Assembly (NCBI RefSeq): GCF_007655135.1
Contig: NC_045132.1
Location: 2,294,001-2,358,000 of the forward strand
From: Punica granatum
Taxonomy: Eukaryota; Streptophyta; Magnoliopsida; Myrtales; Lythraceae
DNA length: 64,000 nt
Reading direction: 5' to 3'
The notes below the pieces were generated by a model that saw only the letters and a list, made by a program, of their open reading frames with translations, ran no database searches and was not told the DNA's origin. The position numbers and the translations under genes were made by a program. Shown here in pieces: positions 36,699 to 49,000 of the stretch (position 1 is its first letter; each line of letters starts with the position of its first letter).

Positions 36699-37476
36699 GG
36701 GTTAGAGGTAATTCGCGTCAACAAATTTTTTATGATTGTTTAAAATCTACAAATATATAATATAATAATTAAAATTGAGAATGGACATATAGTTGAAAAC
36801 GACATATCATGTACACATGCTGATTTATATAAGAAATATTCTTACACATATTTCTCTTAAATTCATTACTTTAGATCACATATTTACATAATGCTTATAT
36901 TCATGTTCTTCTCTTTATCACTGATTTTTTACTTTTTTTCCTCTCACATCAATTTCAATCAAGTTGGTCCTTATTGCAGGTACTTTTTTTTCATATCGAT
37001 TTATAATTTCAAAGGTTTGCCATATCATATGTTCATTGCCCAGCGATTTCACACGGTCGTCTCTTGGATCCTTTCACGCTTTCGATGGTAAAAATAACAA
37101 CATGAGGTGTTTATCCAATTATTCTTTCTATTTTTCCCTTACTTAAACAATATGGTACAAATTTGCTCCTTTACATAATTAACAAAACAAAATTAATTCT
37201 TAAATCATTGTACCTTTTGATAAATGTCCATACATTCAAGCAATACGAGGAAAATAATTTTTCAAACAATATTTCAAGAGACCCTTGCATCCCCTAGGAC
37301 TAAATGAAATTCGTATATCACTTAATTTTTTATTTTTATTAGAAAATTATATCTTCTTTAGTATAGTAGAGAAACTACAAAGATCCAATCAGAAAAATAA
37401 AGAAAAGGCTATAATTTAATAAGAAGATGAATTTAATAGTTAAATTAGTTTAGATAAATTTAATCATTAAATACTA

Positions 37477-37815
37477 TTATGCTCTGGCTGTCTTGAGTAA
37501 CTGCTTGAGGGACTTCCCGCTCTTCTTCTCGACCTCTAGTTGACAGAGGGTCTCATTCAGGTTTCAGCTCAGCTCCTCAGTCCTCGCCCTCCAGTCGACC
37601 TCCAGATTTGGCTCTTTGCCGCCATCATCAAGCAACTGCTCAGGCATGTCCCTATTGAGGTATCGCTGCACCAACATTTTGATTTATGGAGTCCCGAATG
37701 AGAATGGTTTCCCTGTTGGTGAGAACACCGCGATTCCAATCTTAGCTCCTCACTGAATAGCTAGCTCGCTTGCCTTCTTATAGATCATGGCCCTACACGA
37801 GAAATTCGACATCAT
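37477..37815 (-). pseudogene. Type I MADS-box gene (AGL62-like), truncated and interrupted
   Basis: On the minus strand a single frame reads '[20 protein letters not shown]', then '[19 protein letters not shown]', then 'MLVQRYLNRDMPEQLLDDGG', and ends 'KSLKQLLKTARA' before TAA at 37477-37479. This is the core of a Malpha-class MADS domain (usual form: [41 protein letters not shown]) plus the start of its C-terminal region. The first half of the MADS domain is missing. Three in-frame stops interrupt the rest (in the 'LCGA' position, after 'FGTP', and after 'RTEELS'). Members of this family act as nuclear transcription factors in female gametophyte and endosperm development. This copy is dead. 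No partner exon was found nearby. Confidence 0.8.
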
Positions 37816-38250
37816 AAGATGTTAGAGCACTGGAATCCGGAGTTATGCAACTATATAATCGGAATAGATGAAGTATAAAACATAAGCTAGCCTAGGAATG
37901 AGTTGAGCAGCATGAATTGATGTGGTAAGGGCAATATGTAACCAGACCATATTTGCTAAAAAATTAATGAGATATATAATATAATAAATTAAATTGTATT
38001 AAAATTACATGAATATAAAAAATTTGCAAGTGTGAAAAACTTTCATACTATTCTTCATAGAGCTCACAAAGATGCCATCTCTTAGATTTATATATATATA
38101 TATATATATATTCGAGATATATAATATAATATATTAAAATATTAAAATTACATGAATATAAAAAATTTGCAAATGTGAAAAACTTTGACACTGCCCTTCA
38201 CAAAGCTCACAAAGATGCCATCTCTTAGATTTATATTAATATTATATATA

Positions 38251-38480
38251 GGATATATTGCACAATATAATCTAACGTTGACAGATATTCTTAGATCTAT
38301 CCCAACGTTATTTTTTTACCTGAGATATTATAACGTTGCTAGTTTGATGTTACCATATATCCCCAATGGGATAGTTGGTAAAACAAAAATAACAACGTTA
38401 GGATATCTCAGGTAAAAAAACGAAGCTTGGATAAATCTAAAAATATATGTCAACGTTAGGCTATATAGTGTAATAAACCC
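38251..38480. mobile_element. Foldback MITE, Mutator-like, 9-bp target duplication
   Basis: The 230-bp element is almost entirely an imperfect inverted repeat. The left arm (ATAATCTAACGTTGACAGAT..., TTTTTTTACCTGAGATAT) pairs with the right arm read in reverse (ATAGCCTAACGTTGACATAT..., TTTTTTTACCTGAGATAT). It is flanked by TTATATATA at 38242-38250 and 38481-38489. That duplication is exact but low-complexity. The transcript would form a long hairpin. Confidence 0.75.
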
Positions 38481-38504
38481 TTATATATATATAGTGTAAA
38501 CTGA

Positions 38505-38544
<40 letters not shown>

Positions 38545-38645
38545 ACATCGATTTTGTCATGAATACAAATTGTTTTCTATTGGAGTAGAGTATCCGTCTT
38601 GAAGTCTTTATGATAAAAATCCTATTATCTATGGAATTGATTATT

Positions 38646-39105
38646 GGGAAAATTACAAAAAAAATCTAAATTTTGTAAAACGTCTCAGTTTTATCCTAAA
38701 TTTTGTTTTGTAACAAAACAAACCATAAGTTTTCTAAATTGTCTAAAAAATGACCTCCGTTATAAATTCCGTCAATTTTGCATACGTGGACTGTTAACTT
38801 TAGACATAAATTAATAAACAAATAAGATAGGTTAAATAAAAAAATTCAAATTTTCAAAAAAAGTCTCAATTTCATCATAAATTTGGTATGTAATGAAAAA
38901 AATCATATGGTTTATCAAATGATGTGTAAATTTTGTGGGTCTCATGAAGTCTACGTAGGCAAATAAACGGCAAACTTAACAGAATGATAACAGGATGGCA
39001 AATTTGAGACGATTATCAAAACATGTGATTTTTTTATTACAAAACAAAATTTAGGACAAAACTGATACTTTTTACAAAACTTAGGTTTTTTTGTGTAATT
39101 TGCCC
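38646..39105. mobile_element. Mutator-like MITE with about 70-bp terminal inverted repeats
   Basis: The left terminus GGGAAAATTACAAAAAAAAT matches the right terminus in reverse, GGGCAAATTACACAAAAAAA, and the match continues for about 70 bp, including TCCTAAATTTTGTTTTGTAA in both. Flanks TTGATTATT (38637-38645) and TTCATTATT (39106-39114) agree in 8 of 9 bases, as expected for a Mutator-type 9-bp duplication. ORF-less. Confidence 0.85.
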
Positions 39106-39114
39106 TTCATTATT

Positions 39115-40470
39115 TTGGGAAGTCATTGTCGGAATAATTGAGTTGAAAGTGAATGGGAAGACATGCATCCAAAGGGTAGGCGATACCTTTTTTTTTTTAG
39201 GGGAAAGGATATATTTTATGAATCAACAAATATAATATATATTAATTGACCACATGATACTGTCAACGCTTAACCCAATCACGACGCTGCTAGAGTCTAT
39301 CCCAGCCATGACACTGCTGGTGTTTGTCCTGGCCATAGAACTATTGGGTAATAACATACCCTTTATTAAAACACCAACAAGGAAAACTAGCCGCACATCG
39401 TGCAAAAACCGATCACAATCGCATGATAATGCACAAATCAAACTCGATAACAGATCTTCCAATACTAACCAAGCACATGTACAATTTGAACAACTCATAA
39501 GCTCCTCTAAACGGAGACCGAAGGAAAATAGAATTGAACACGACCATAACATCGGACTACATTGGTAAATCGTTGAGGGTGAACGTCCGAGAGGCCAAAA
39601 TTTTTAACTTGGGCTAGGGAAGAGAAAGCAATGACCATCAAGGGCTCTAGAATAATTGCGCTTGAGTCGGCTTGGTACGTCAAGGGTGACTTGAATCGAT
39701 GCTGAGCTACAGGGGAATCGGATGGCAAAAGGTCGAGGTACAACGATGCATCGATGGTGAATCGGTTAGGTGGAGGACGAAGATTTGGGGCGGCAATGGA
39801 AAGCAGAGGTGGAGTGGATGTTGATTGACCGAGAAAGAAGAAGAGAAATGATCTTCGAGAGCACGGGATATATACTGCAAATATATATTTCTAAAATGAA
39901 GCAAATATAATTTATACATTCGGCTATATATATTAAATAAGAAAATATTGTGAATATATTTTTTCGACGAATAAATATTTCTTGATAAAAAATATGTAAA
40001 TTTCCTTACTATATGGAAGATGATGTAGATTCATGAGAGAGCTCCGTTTCTTCTTTTTTTTATGACATGGCGGCGTGAGAATTTGGTTCGGACTTTATTT
40101 TCATATAGATATAGATATAGATGTGCGTGGGGACTTTTGTTTTTGGTAAGAAGCGGAGCCGAAACCCGATATATGTAGGGGACTTAGATAATGCTCTAAA
40201 TTGCATGTAGAAATACATGGCAGGTTAAGCAAGACTTTTTCATTTTGTGATCTTTCACCCCTGTAGAATAGGAAGATTTCATTTCCATATTTAGCAACTA
40301 ACGTAAATAATATATTTAATAGCGAAAGGCCCAACAATTTACACGTGGACGATCCTCTCTATCACCCGAAAGAGAAAAGATTAGTAATGCCCTAAAAGAT
40401 ATTTTTGGTCCTCAAATTTTGATAGTTTTACCATTTCCATTCAAAATTTTAATTTTTGTCTTCAGCTTTT
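39115..40470. other. Intergenic DNA; Helitron-family 5' fragment at about 40020-40125
   Basis: No gene recognised. 39250-39900 has higher GC with short overlapping frames and no known motif. On the minus strand, 40125-40020 begins TATAGATATAGATATAG-like sequence then ATGAAAATAAAGTCCGAACC, matching the 5' part of the Helitron family seen at 11709 and in the 52-57.5 kb array. Confidence 0.45.
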
Positions 40471-41453
40471 GGGATGGTCCCATGTCCGAGTAGGCCCGTG
40501 AATTTTCCAACAAATGGTACTAGAATTAGGTTGTGAATATGCGTGAGTCTTCAACATGCCAAGCCCGTGTTCGAGTATGGCAGTATGCTCGTGGCAAGAT
40601 GAGTGCCCATAGTTAGGGATGACAATTCGTGTCATGTCGTGTCGTGTTTACACGTGTCGTATCTAAACGGGATCGTGTCATCGAATTCATAATCCGTACA
40701 CGACACAATTATTAAACGGGTCAAGTTTTATAAACACGAACACGACCCTTTATATCCGTGTCAACCCGAACACGATACGTTTAAACCTGTTTATTGAAAC
40801 GTGTCATAATAGGTACACGTATTCATAAACGATGCGATTATAACCGGTTATCCGAACACGTTAACACGAACTGTTCAGGGTTACATGTAAGGATATTTTG
40901 GTAATTTTAATTACATAAATGGGTTAACAGGTTACACGATTAAACACGTCTAAGTAAACAGGTTTAATCGTGTATAATCGGGTTACACGGGTTCAACCCG
41001 GTAAGACACACTTATTAACCGTGTCTAAACGGGTTGAACCCTTTTAGACCGAATATCAAAAATACACAACCCGAACCGTTTAACTCCGTGTCGTATCCAT
41101 GTCGTGTTATCGTGTCGTGTCAAATATTACCGGCCCTACCCATAATCCAGTGCGGAGCACCGAACGGGGCCCATTACTCGAGTATGGCAGTTGACCCGTA
41201 GTCGAGTTGGACTATTGTAGCCCAATGAGGGACCTTGTAGTAAGGGCGGGTTTATGGGCACGTGGTATGTGTAAGATTACACGTTGCCACGTGAGAATGG
41301 GTGTTGGGAATGAGGGCCAATGGTTTGTCCCACGTTGAAAACATGAGAAGAAATCTATGGGTATATAGGAGGCATAGGCCTAGCAACCTATTGACTTAAG
41401 TTTTTGAGTTGTGGATGAGCCCATATCCAAGTAGGCCCGTGGATTTTCCAACA
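40471..41453 (+). mobile_element. TRIM retroelement with truncated 5' LTR, interrupted by a hAT MITE
   Basis: The right terminal repeat, 41302-41453 (152 bp), starts TGTTGGGAATGAGG and ends TTTTCCAACA. Its last about 42 bp recur at 40471-40512. Directly after 40512 comes AATGGTACTAGAA, a degraded primer-binding site resembling TGGTATCAGAGC. Directly before 41302 is the purine-rich GTGAGAATGGG. Short length, lack of coding capacity and these signals fit a terminal-repeat retroelement in miniature on the plus strand, with most of the left LTR lost. The MITE 40614-41138 is nested inside. Confidence 0.65.
40614..41138. mobile_element. hAT-type MITE nested in the TRIM
   Basis: Starts TAGGGATGACAATT and ends ACCGGCCCTA, with dense CGTGTCGTGT subterminal motifs. 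Flanked by CCCATAGT (40606-40613) and CCCATAAT (41139-41146), 7 of 8 identical. Same family as 14261-14808. No transposase. Confidence 0.85.
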
Positions 41454-42370
41454 AGATGGCATTTGGGTTTCTTTTTTCAATTTTTATAAATGCCAATACT
41501 GTAGAAATTCCTTAGGAAATTTGATTAAAAAATGCAAGAAGCATTCAAAGACTTGACCAACAAAGAAAGGAAAATGTTGAAAAATTAAAAATCAACGAAT
41601 ATTTTCGAAATAATAATTTCTCAAGATAAGAAGAGCTGATCGAGGAGAAAGGGAAAAGGTTGAAAAAATTAATGAACTTTTTTCGGTGAAAAGAATTAAT
41701 CAATAACATAAATTTGCTAGGAAAAATCTGAAACGAAGGAACATATGCGGTAAACTAATGATATATGGAAAAGCTGCCCCATTATCCTCAGTAGTTTTAA
41801 TGAGTAACAACTTGTATGGAAAAGCTCATGTACCCATGCAAAATGATATATCACATTGAGTAAACTGAGGAAATTTTGGTCACTAATTATATACCTGGTT
41901 TTAAGATTATCATGTCGTATATTCCAATTTATGGAAATGTACCTTAGACATGCTTTCTCGCAAAGCGCAATAGACGAACCTCTCGACTGCTTTCATTCAC
42001 AATTTTGTCAATAATTTTTTCTTTACAAGTCCCGAACCTTCAAAACTGATAATTAATTCTGTCTTTCGGTTAGCACATAAAATCAAAATAACAAATAGAT
42101 CATGTGGCACTTCAGACAATCAAATTTTTGCATTCCTTAATTCTTCTTGCAAGAAAAATTCCCTTGACAGAAACCACATATTAATACCAAATTATTCTCT
42201 AATTTATTCAATAGCAATTTCTCGAGTTCTATGACTATAAAAAAATTACTCGTGATGGAAATTTATAAAATGCTATAAAAAAACCGAAATTTGAAATGGG
42301 AATATATATATATATATATATGTGCAAATCTTCAAAGGGAATAGAATTGGCTAATTATAGGTACTCCTTA

Positions 42371-42981
42371 GGTGTTTGGCTCGTGATACTGTGGTCGAGA
42401 ATCTCGGATTCCCGCCCACAATCCATGAACTTTCCTGCGTTTGACAGGAAAGTGGAGCCCGGGAATCCCACTTCGGGCTTTCCCGGGCTCCTAAATTTTC
42501 CCCGTCGACAATAAGGTGGAGTTGACGCTCTTGCCCCGTGCAAGAGCGCCAACTTCAATTTTTTTTATTTCAATATATATAATATATAAATATTAAATAT
42601 ATTTTATTTATATATACTTATATTTATATTTCATATAAATATTATATATTATATAAATACTATATATTATATATTTATATCAAATTTATGTAAATATTAA
42701 TATAAACATATAACAAATACTTAAATATAAATATATTTAAAATTAAAAAATAATAAAATATAATGTATGGGTTATATTTGTAAAATTACTTTACTTTCTC
42801 ATCGATTTATTTAATGTACCAAACGTACATAGTAATCTCACATCACCTTATACTTTTCCAAATACACAATAACTTATCAAACACAGTAATACCATATTCA
42901 TTGTAATCTGATATTCCCAAGCATACTTTCTCTGCAATCTAACATTCCCTGTAATCTAACAATCGGCAAACCAAACTCCCC
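42371..42981. mobile_element. Possible PIF/Harbinger-like MITE
   Basis: The left end GGTGTTTGGCTCGTG and the right end reversed (GGGGAGTTTGGTTTG) are similar terminal repeats, with TTA-containing flanks on both sides but no exact duplication. The interior has a GC-rich hairpin-forming stretch at about 42410-42550 and then a very AT-rich run. No real ORF. Confidence 0.45.
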
Positions 42982-45900
42982 TTTACTAATAAATTAGGAC
43001 CTCAATCTGGTAACATCACGTACAGAGAAAAAATTAGAATTGCACGGTAAAAGTTTTCATGATAAAATTATAACAATATATTTAACACTGCATTAGTACT
43101 TGAAAAGAATAAAATAATTCAATGTCAAAATTTTAATTTATGCATGTATTTAGTCACATAGAGACGCGCTTATTCACTTCATCTGCAATGACGAAATGTG
43201 CTCTTTTATACATAAAGGCACATCTTTTCTCTTCATCTATGCATATACAAGAGTGGCTAAGAGATGCGTGCTTCCATCGATGTGATACAATTCTCTTTTT
43301 ATAATGCGTTTCAACTAATTTAATTAAAATTTTGGAATGTCTTCTTATTTTTATTTGGGTTGACTGCATCAATAATCATGAAATTTGCTTGATTTTTAAA
43401 ATCTAGCATGAACCTTTTTTTTTTTTTTCAGAAATACATTGACGATCATTTGAGTATCAAATCTATCTTTCATCGATTTTTACATGACATTGCAATCGGT
43501 TGGTGAGATGATACTAGAAGAACATTAAACATTAAAAGTGAAATAAATTGCGTAAAAATCCAAAACAAAGAAAAATTCATAAAATTAAAGAAAAAATGAA
43601 ATATAATATAAAAGTAGAAAAAAATTACAAATAAAAATTAGTATAATTCTGAAAAAATTTCAAAGAGCAAGGAAATTTAGAAATAAGGGTCGAACATAAA
43701 TTCAAATAATTTTAAAAAATATCAATAAAATTCAAAGATTAATTACTTAACAGAAATCCATATATAATATATAAAACCCAAGACGCAAGATGTAGTTACG
43801 CCATATAACCCCGACTATATAATACTTAACTCATCGTTACATGACTTTTCAAATGAAGAACCTAATAAATTCTAAACAAAGATGCATGTATCTATGGATT
43901 TAAGTTAAATAAAATTTCCTAGATTTTATACATATCGGTCCAACGAATTTAGAAATTCTTCTCTACATTATATGTACCTAAGGATATAATTAGAGATCTT
44001 TTTAAAAAATTAAAAATTATCTTTGTAATTTAAAAGTTTTTCTCAAAATATGAAATGGTTTCCAATTAATTCAATGTACTACATGTCCTAAAATAGAACA
44101 CAGAAAAATTCATTTTCTCCTCTACTTTTATTTCTCCCTACACCTTACCTTGATCCATATATCTCACACTCGGTACACTCTTACATATTTTAAATTTAAA
44201 TTAAATTATTACTATTTCTATTATAATTTTTTTTATCCATAACATGTGTATATTATATAATATTTCTGGAATATAAATTTTTTGTGATCTTTTATTTACA
44301 GTAACAATCTCATACAAATTAAGTTAGTTCTTCCTATTCTAAATTTTAGTGGATAACTTTTCCTTTTATAGCAAAGCAACAATATATATATATATATATA
44401 TATAAAAACAATACCACTTTTTTGTATGATTCAATTTTTTACAATTAAATCTTTCTTTCCTATATTACTTAGATTTACTATATTATCTATTTTAAACACA
44501 TGAAAATTTTCAAAAATGCTATGCAATACGTGGTAATTGTATTTTGATAATTTTCAATTTAAGCTTTATTAATTTTTTATTTTATTCTCAATAAAACTCT
44601 AACATGTAATATTATATTAAAAATCGTAAATAAACATTTAAAATTTTAAAATGAAAACTTTTCTCAATTTAAAGATGTATTATAAGTTCCACAAAAAGTA
44701 ATTAAAAATTGCATAAATTAAATAATCCTTACACCTCATACAAAGCGCGTGCATGTACCTAGTTTAAATTTAAAGAAAAACGAGGAAAAAAACGTAAGAT
44801 TAATTTTGGATACATTCTTCGTTGACATCACGTGCGTTTTTACTAGTCCATATATAAGTTTAGCTTAATGAAACAACTTAATGACAGGCTGTTTAATGCA
44901 AGTTATTTAGTCAATGCTTAGAAGTTAGTGATAATAAGTATATATATAATTTATAATGAGCGAAAGGAGAACATAATCAGTCATCGGATCCCTCCTTGAT
45001 CCTCCCTATTTGTTCCTACTCGAATTCAACATTTCGCCAAATACAAGAAACCTAAGGGCCCATTTTATAGTTCTCAACTTGGGGTGGTTTTGATAATTAG
45101 CGATTAAAAGAGTTTTACTTCTAAATAGGCCAATCCATTATGAATTTGAATGAGATGTTACCCATTAGACTTTCATAAGTGCATGTTTGGTCCGCAGCTT
45201 AGCACAGGTACATGGTCTTGGATGGAATATCATTCAATTCTTACTCTTAATTTCAAATCGAAAATGAGTGAATTATACTGCAATCTCTCTCAAATTAAAA
45301 TTTCATTTCATTTCTTGCTACTTGGTTTGTATCTATCGACAAACAAAACAAAATATTTAATTGATAACTTTTTTCGCCACAATGTTAAATTGATAACTGT
45401 ACTTTTGCTAAAATTTGCTTAGATTGATAAAAATCAATGTCAAAAATTTCGTTTAGATCAAGATTAAGTTCGATGCTTAACAAATAAAATATTACTACCA
45501 ACTAATCAAAATAATATGCACTCACCTAATTGTTATTGTTTAGCGTGAAAAGTCCGAACTTTTTTTTTTTTTAAGGAGAGGAAGAATTGCTCCTTCTTCA
45601 CCCTATCCAGACAAGAAAATTTTGTATAACATGTATATCACGCGTACAATTGTGTCATATGAGTTAACAATTTTTTTAACCAGTAGTTTGTCAAGCAATG
45701 TGAGTCAGTTCAAATGATTCAATGCTTGTTATCTTTAAAAGAAGTCACAGGTTCAAGTCTTGCAAATAAAGAAAATCCACTCTGAGAGAGTGTTAGTTGG
45801 GACTACCGAAGAAAAACAATAGTTTATCACATGCTTTATACCATTTATGCTGATATATTTAACAACCATTAGTTTATGATACGCGTCGCATGGTATACCC
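42982..45900. other. AT-rich intergenic DNA upstream of the NLR
   Basis: No gene. A plus-strand Helitron-like end lies near 44741-44762 (GCGCGTGC, then CTAG and T; weak hairpin). 44880-45240 is duplicated at 59967-60625. 45703-45830 has a SINE-like B-box region (GGTTCAAGTCT) followed by GCAAATAAAGAAAATCCAC, weaker than the clear SINEs at 49.6 and 60.1 kb. Confidence 0.45.
44880..45240. repeat. Left-flank duplicate of the NLR locus (partner 59967-60625)
   Basis: Shared blocks: ACAGGCTGTTTAATGCAAGT, TTAGTCAAT-GCTTAGAAGTTAGTGATA, TCTCGCCAAAT/TTTCGCCAAAT-CAA-AAACCTAAG, and GTTTGGT...GCTT...TGGAT/AGATGGAAT. Noncoding in both places. Confidence 0.65.
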
Positions 45901-46001
45901 ATTACCTAGCAGAGTTTGGCCAAACAAACATATAATTCAAAGACGATAATAAAAATTAAAATAGAAAAAGACCAGCAGGTCAATGCGGCTAAGGCTGGTC
46001 A

Positions 46002-49000
46002 ATGTCGCTAAATTCAAACAAAGCACCTCGGCTTTCCCCGGCAGCCAAGTCAGTTCAATCATATCCTCGTCCTCAGCAAACGGCCCTTCATTCAGGGCCA
46101 AATAGCAATTGCAATATGAATGCCGAATTGCCGGCTTATCTTCTTGAGAGAAAGCTGTGGAACTTGAAGAAGCTTGTCGAAGATGAGAAGAGTGCATGCC
46201 GGTCGCTGATAGACCGCATCTCACAAGCCGTCAACATCCTGGAGCAGATCCGTAACTGTGCGAGGATCGCTAACCCTTGCCGATCAAGCAACTTGCTCCC
46301 AGAGAACGTGGATGAGATTTTGGCTACAATACGCTCATTGGACGATGCAACCGATAAGTTCCTGCTGGGCAGAGCAAAAGAATGCAACGGGCATTATCTG
46401 GTGGCTTGCTGGAGCAACAATTGCTTGGCCCGCCGGTTGGGATGGTTCAAGAAGGACAATTGAGCAGATATTTCCAGCTGCCACCATGGGTGCCCAGTGG
46501 AATAGTCCCCCTCTGCCCTTGCCTGACAGGCAACCCCCAGATGACTTGACAAACATCCGTCGACATTGCAGCTATAACTGTGATAATGGCAACAATCTGA
46601 TGCCCACCCAAGATGAGGCTCGCCAAGGTATGTTCAATCGGTTGGTCTACTCAAAGGAAAGCCGTGTCCTTATCCTATATGGCAGGAGAGGCGCAGGCAA
46701 GACAACACTGATGAGGTATCTCTATGACCGAGGAGACATTATCAAAGATTACCCGTGCCGTGCTTGGGTTTCTATACACGAAAACCTCAGGTACAAGGAC
46801 ATTTTACTCGAAATGATAGGGCAGGTTGGCAAAAGCGGGACAGTAATAGACCATATGAAAGAGGAAGATAAGCTTGTTGTAGACCTTTTCAAATTGTTAA
46901 GCAGGTTTAACCGTTACCTGATAGTCTTGGATAATTGCACTCCCAAGATTTGGCCCAAGCTGATGGAATGCTTGCCGAACAAGGGCGACGGAAGCAGAGT
47001 CGTCATCACCACCTCCGAGCCAATACTCGGGTTTATGCAGAACCAGGGCAACATAAAACAGCGGGAGCCCACTTTCATGTCAGTCATAACGATAGATGAA
47101 TTGAAGGCTCGTGAAAAGTGGAAATTTCTACTCGATCTGGTCAGGGAGAAGTCGTTAAATCAATATGACCAAGAACTGGAGGCCTGCATACAAGAGAGCT
47201 CACCACGGGCATCAGTTTTTCTGGCCGGAGCACTGAATACTCAATGGCAGGACAATGTTCAGCACTCTGTCGAATCAATTAAAGCTCGTGTGGAAGGAGC
47301 TTCCGACCGAAACCTGTCCCTAGAGGTGACCCTGAAATGGAGCTACCATAGCCTGCATCCTCTGGTCAAGGCCTCTTTCCTTTTCTTGAGCATCTTCCCC
47401 GAGGGAAGTGAGGTCCCATTGCGCAGAGTGCATTACCTGTGGCTTTCGGAAGGTTTCCTAGACAACGATGAAACGAACAGAGAATTGGCTCCACACCCGA
47501 TGTCACCCAGACAGTTGGCCAGGGTGCTGTTTGGAATCTTAGTCAACAGAAAGTTGGTTGAGGTAACAAAGTGGAAGTTAGACGGGAGCCCAAAAATGTG
47601 CCGAATTCCAATCTCCGTGCACGATTTTGCCTCTGAAACATTGAAGAGCACGAGCCTTTTCAATGTCTATAACCATTCAGTGAACGGGGCGCCTTTGGAA
47701 GAGGGCTCCTGTGTCAGGAGGATGGTCAGCCACCAGGAGAGTGAAATCCCGAGGATGTCCATGCATCATCATCTCCGTGCATATGTGTCCTTCCACAAGA
47801 AAGCCGGAGGGAAACTAAATGAAGAGATCAATCTCCACTTGAAGACACTGACGGCGAAATGGAGCTTGCTGTTGTTGAAGCTGCTCGATCTGGAGAGCGT
47901 CTACAAGCCAAAGTTGCCCGACTCCATTGGGAAAATGCTTTATTTAAGGTTCCTGGGGTTAAGATCAACTCTACTCGATTCTATCCCAACTTCTATCAGT
48001 AAGCTGCAGTGCTTGGAGACCTTGGACCTGAAACACACAAACGTAACCAATCTACCCAGTTCCCTCGTCAAGTCCAAGCAGCTCCGACATCTTCACGCGA
48101 AAGAGGTACCGCTAGATGCCTTCATACCAGGGCTTTGTCAATACCATTGCCTTCCATGCGCTTGTGTTAACTGGCAGCAGTCTTCTTCAAACCTCGAGAC
48201 CTTGACGGGCCTGTACATAGGCAGCAGCAATGTAGATGTAACCAGCAGCCATCTGTTGAGTAACCTACAGGAACTGGAGGTTACTTGCAATATACAGAAA
48301 ACCACAGTCATTGAGCAACTCATCTCGGAAATGGTTTTCCTCCGGTCCTTGAAGTTGAACTCTACTGACACTGCCCATCAATACTCTTTCAACTTATCGG
48401 GCCACAGGAATCTAGAGAAGATATACTTGCGCTGCAAGTTAGAACGTGAAGGCAATCAGCAGGAACGGCCCCCTACTCGTGAGGGTGATCGTCCACCTCA
48501 CCCACTTGAAGGTCGATTTCCTTTGGGGCTCAGGGAACTTACCTTGTCGATGTCTGCACTGGAAGAGGATCCCATGCCAATTCTCGGTGAGCTGGATTGC
48601 CTCGTTGTCCTCAAACTCTTTGCTAAATCCTACATGGGAACGGAAATGAAATGCAAGGGATTCCCTAGACTCCGCGTTTTGAAAGTGTGGAAGCTCCCTC
48701 AACTTGATCTGTTGACGATAGAGCCAAGGAGCATGCCCTGCCTCGAAGAAATGGAGATCAGAAGATGTCACAAAATGCAAAAGTTAGTCGGATCGGAGAA
48801 TCTCCAAAGCACCATCAATGTGCTTGTATTATGCGACATGCCCAAAAAGTTCCGGGAGGAAGTCGAGAAACAGGAAATAATTCAGAAAACAACCATAAAA
48901 CAAACCTCCGAAGAGTGTGATAACGTGAGTCATCTCCATTACTACAACCATCTGGATCATTAGTTAATATATCATTACAACATGTCTTCAGGAGCTTTAT

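Larger units (their letters stand above)
31161..37476. other. AT-rich intergenic DNA with Helitron ends and LTR-like pieces
   Basis: No gene recognised. 31880-32280 has a low-copy-looking stretch rich in TTCG/GAAG motifs, with overlapping frames on the minus strand matching nothing I know. 35150-35720 resembles a retroelement leader. Helitron 3' ends lie at about 33718 (minus), 34872 (plus) and 36672 (minus). 36329-36625 is the partner of 21141-21420. Confidence 0.45.

Noticed and set aside
39223..39568. Opposed 109- and 104-codon frames
   Set aside because: No recognisable motif and mutually overlapping. Not enough to call a gene.
44741..44762. Helitron 3' end on the plus strand
   Set aside because: CTAG-T is present but the hairpin is too weak to call as a feature; mentioned only in the list of possible ends.
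48439..48780. 113-codon minus-strand frame inside the NLR
   Set aside because: Shadow of the LRR coding strand; no independent support.
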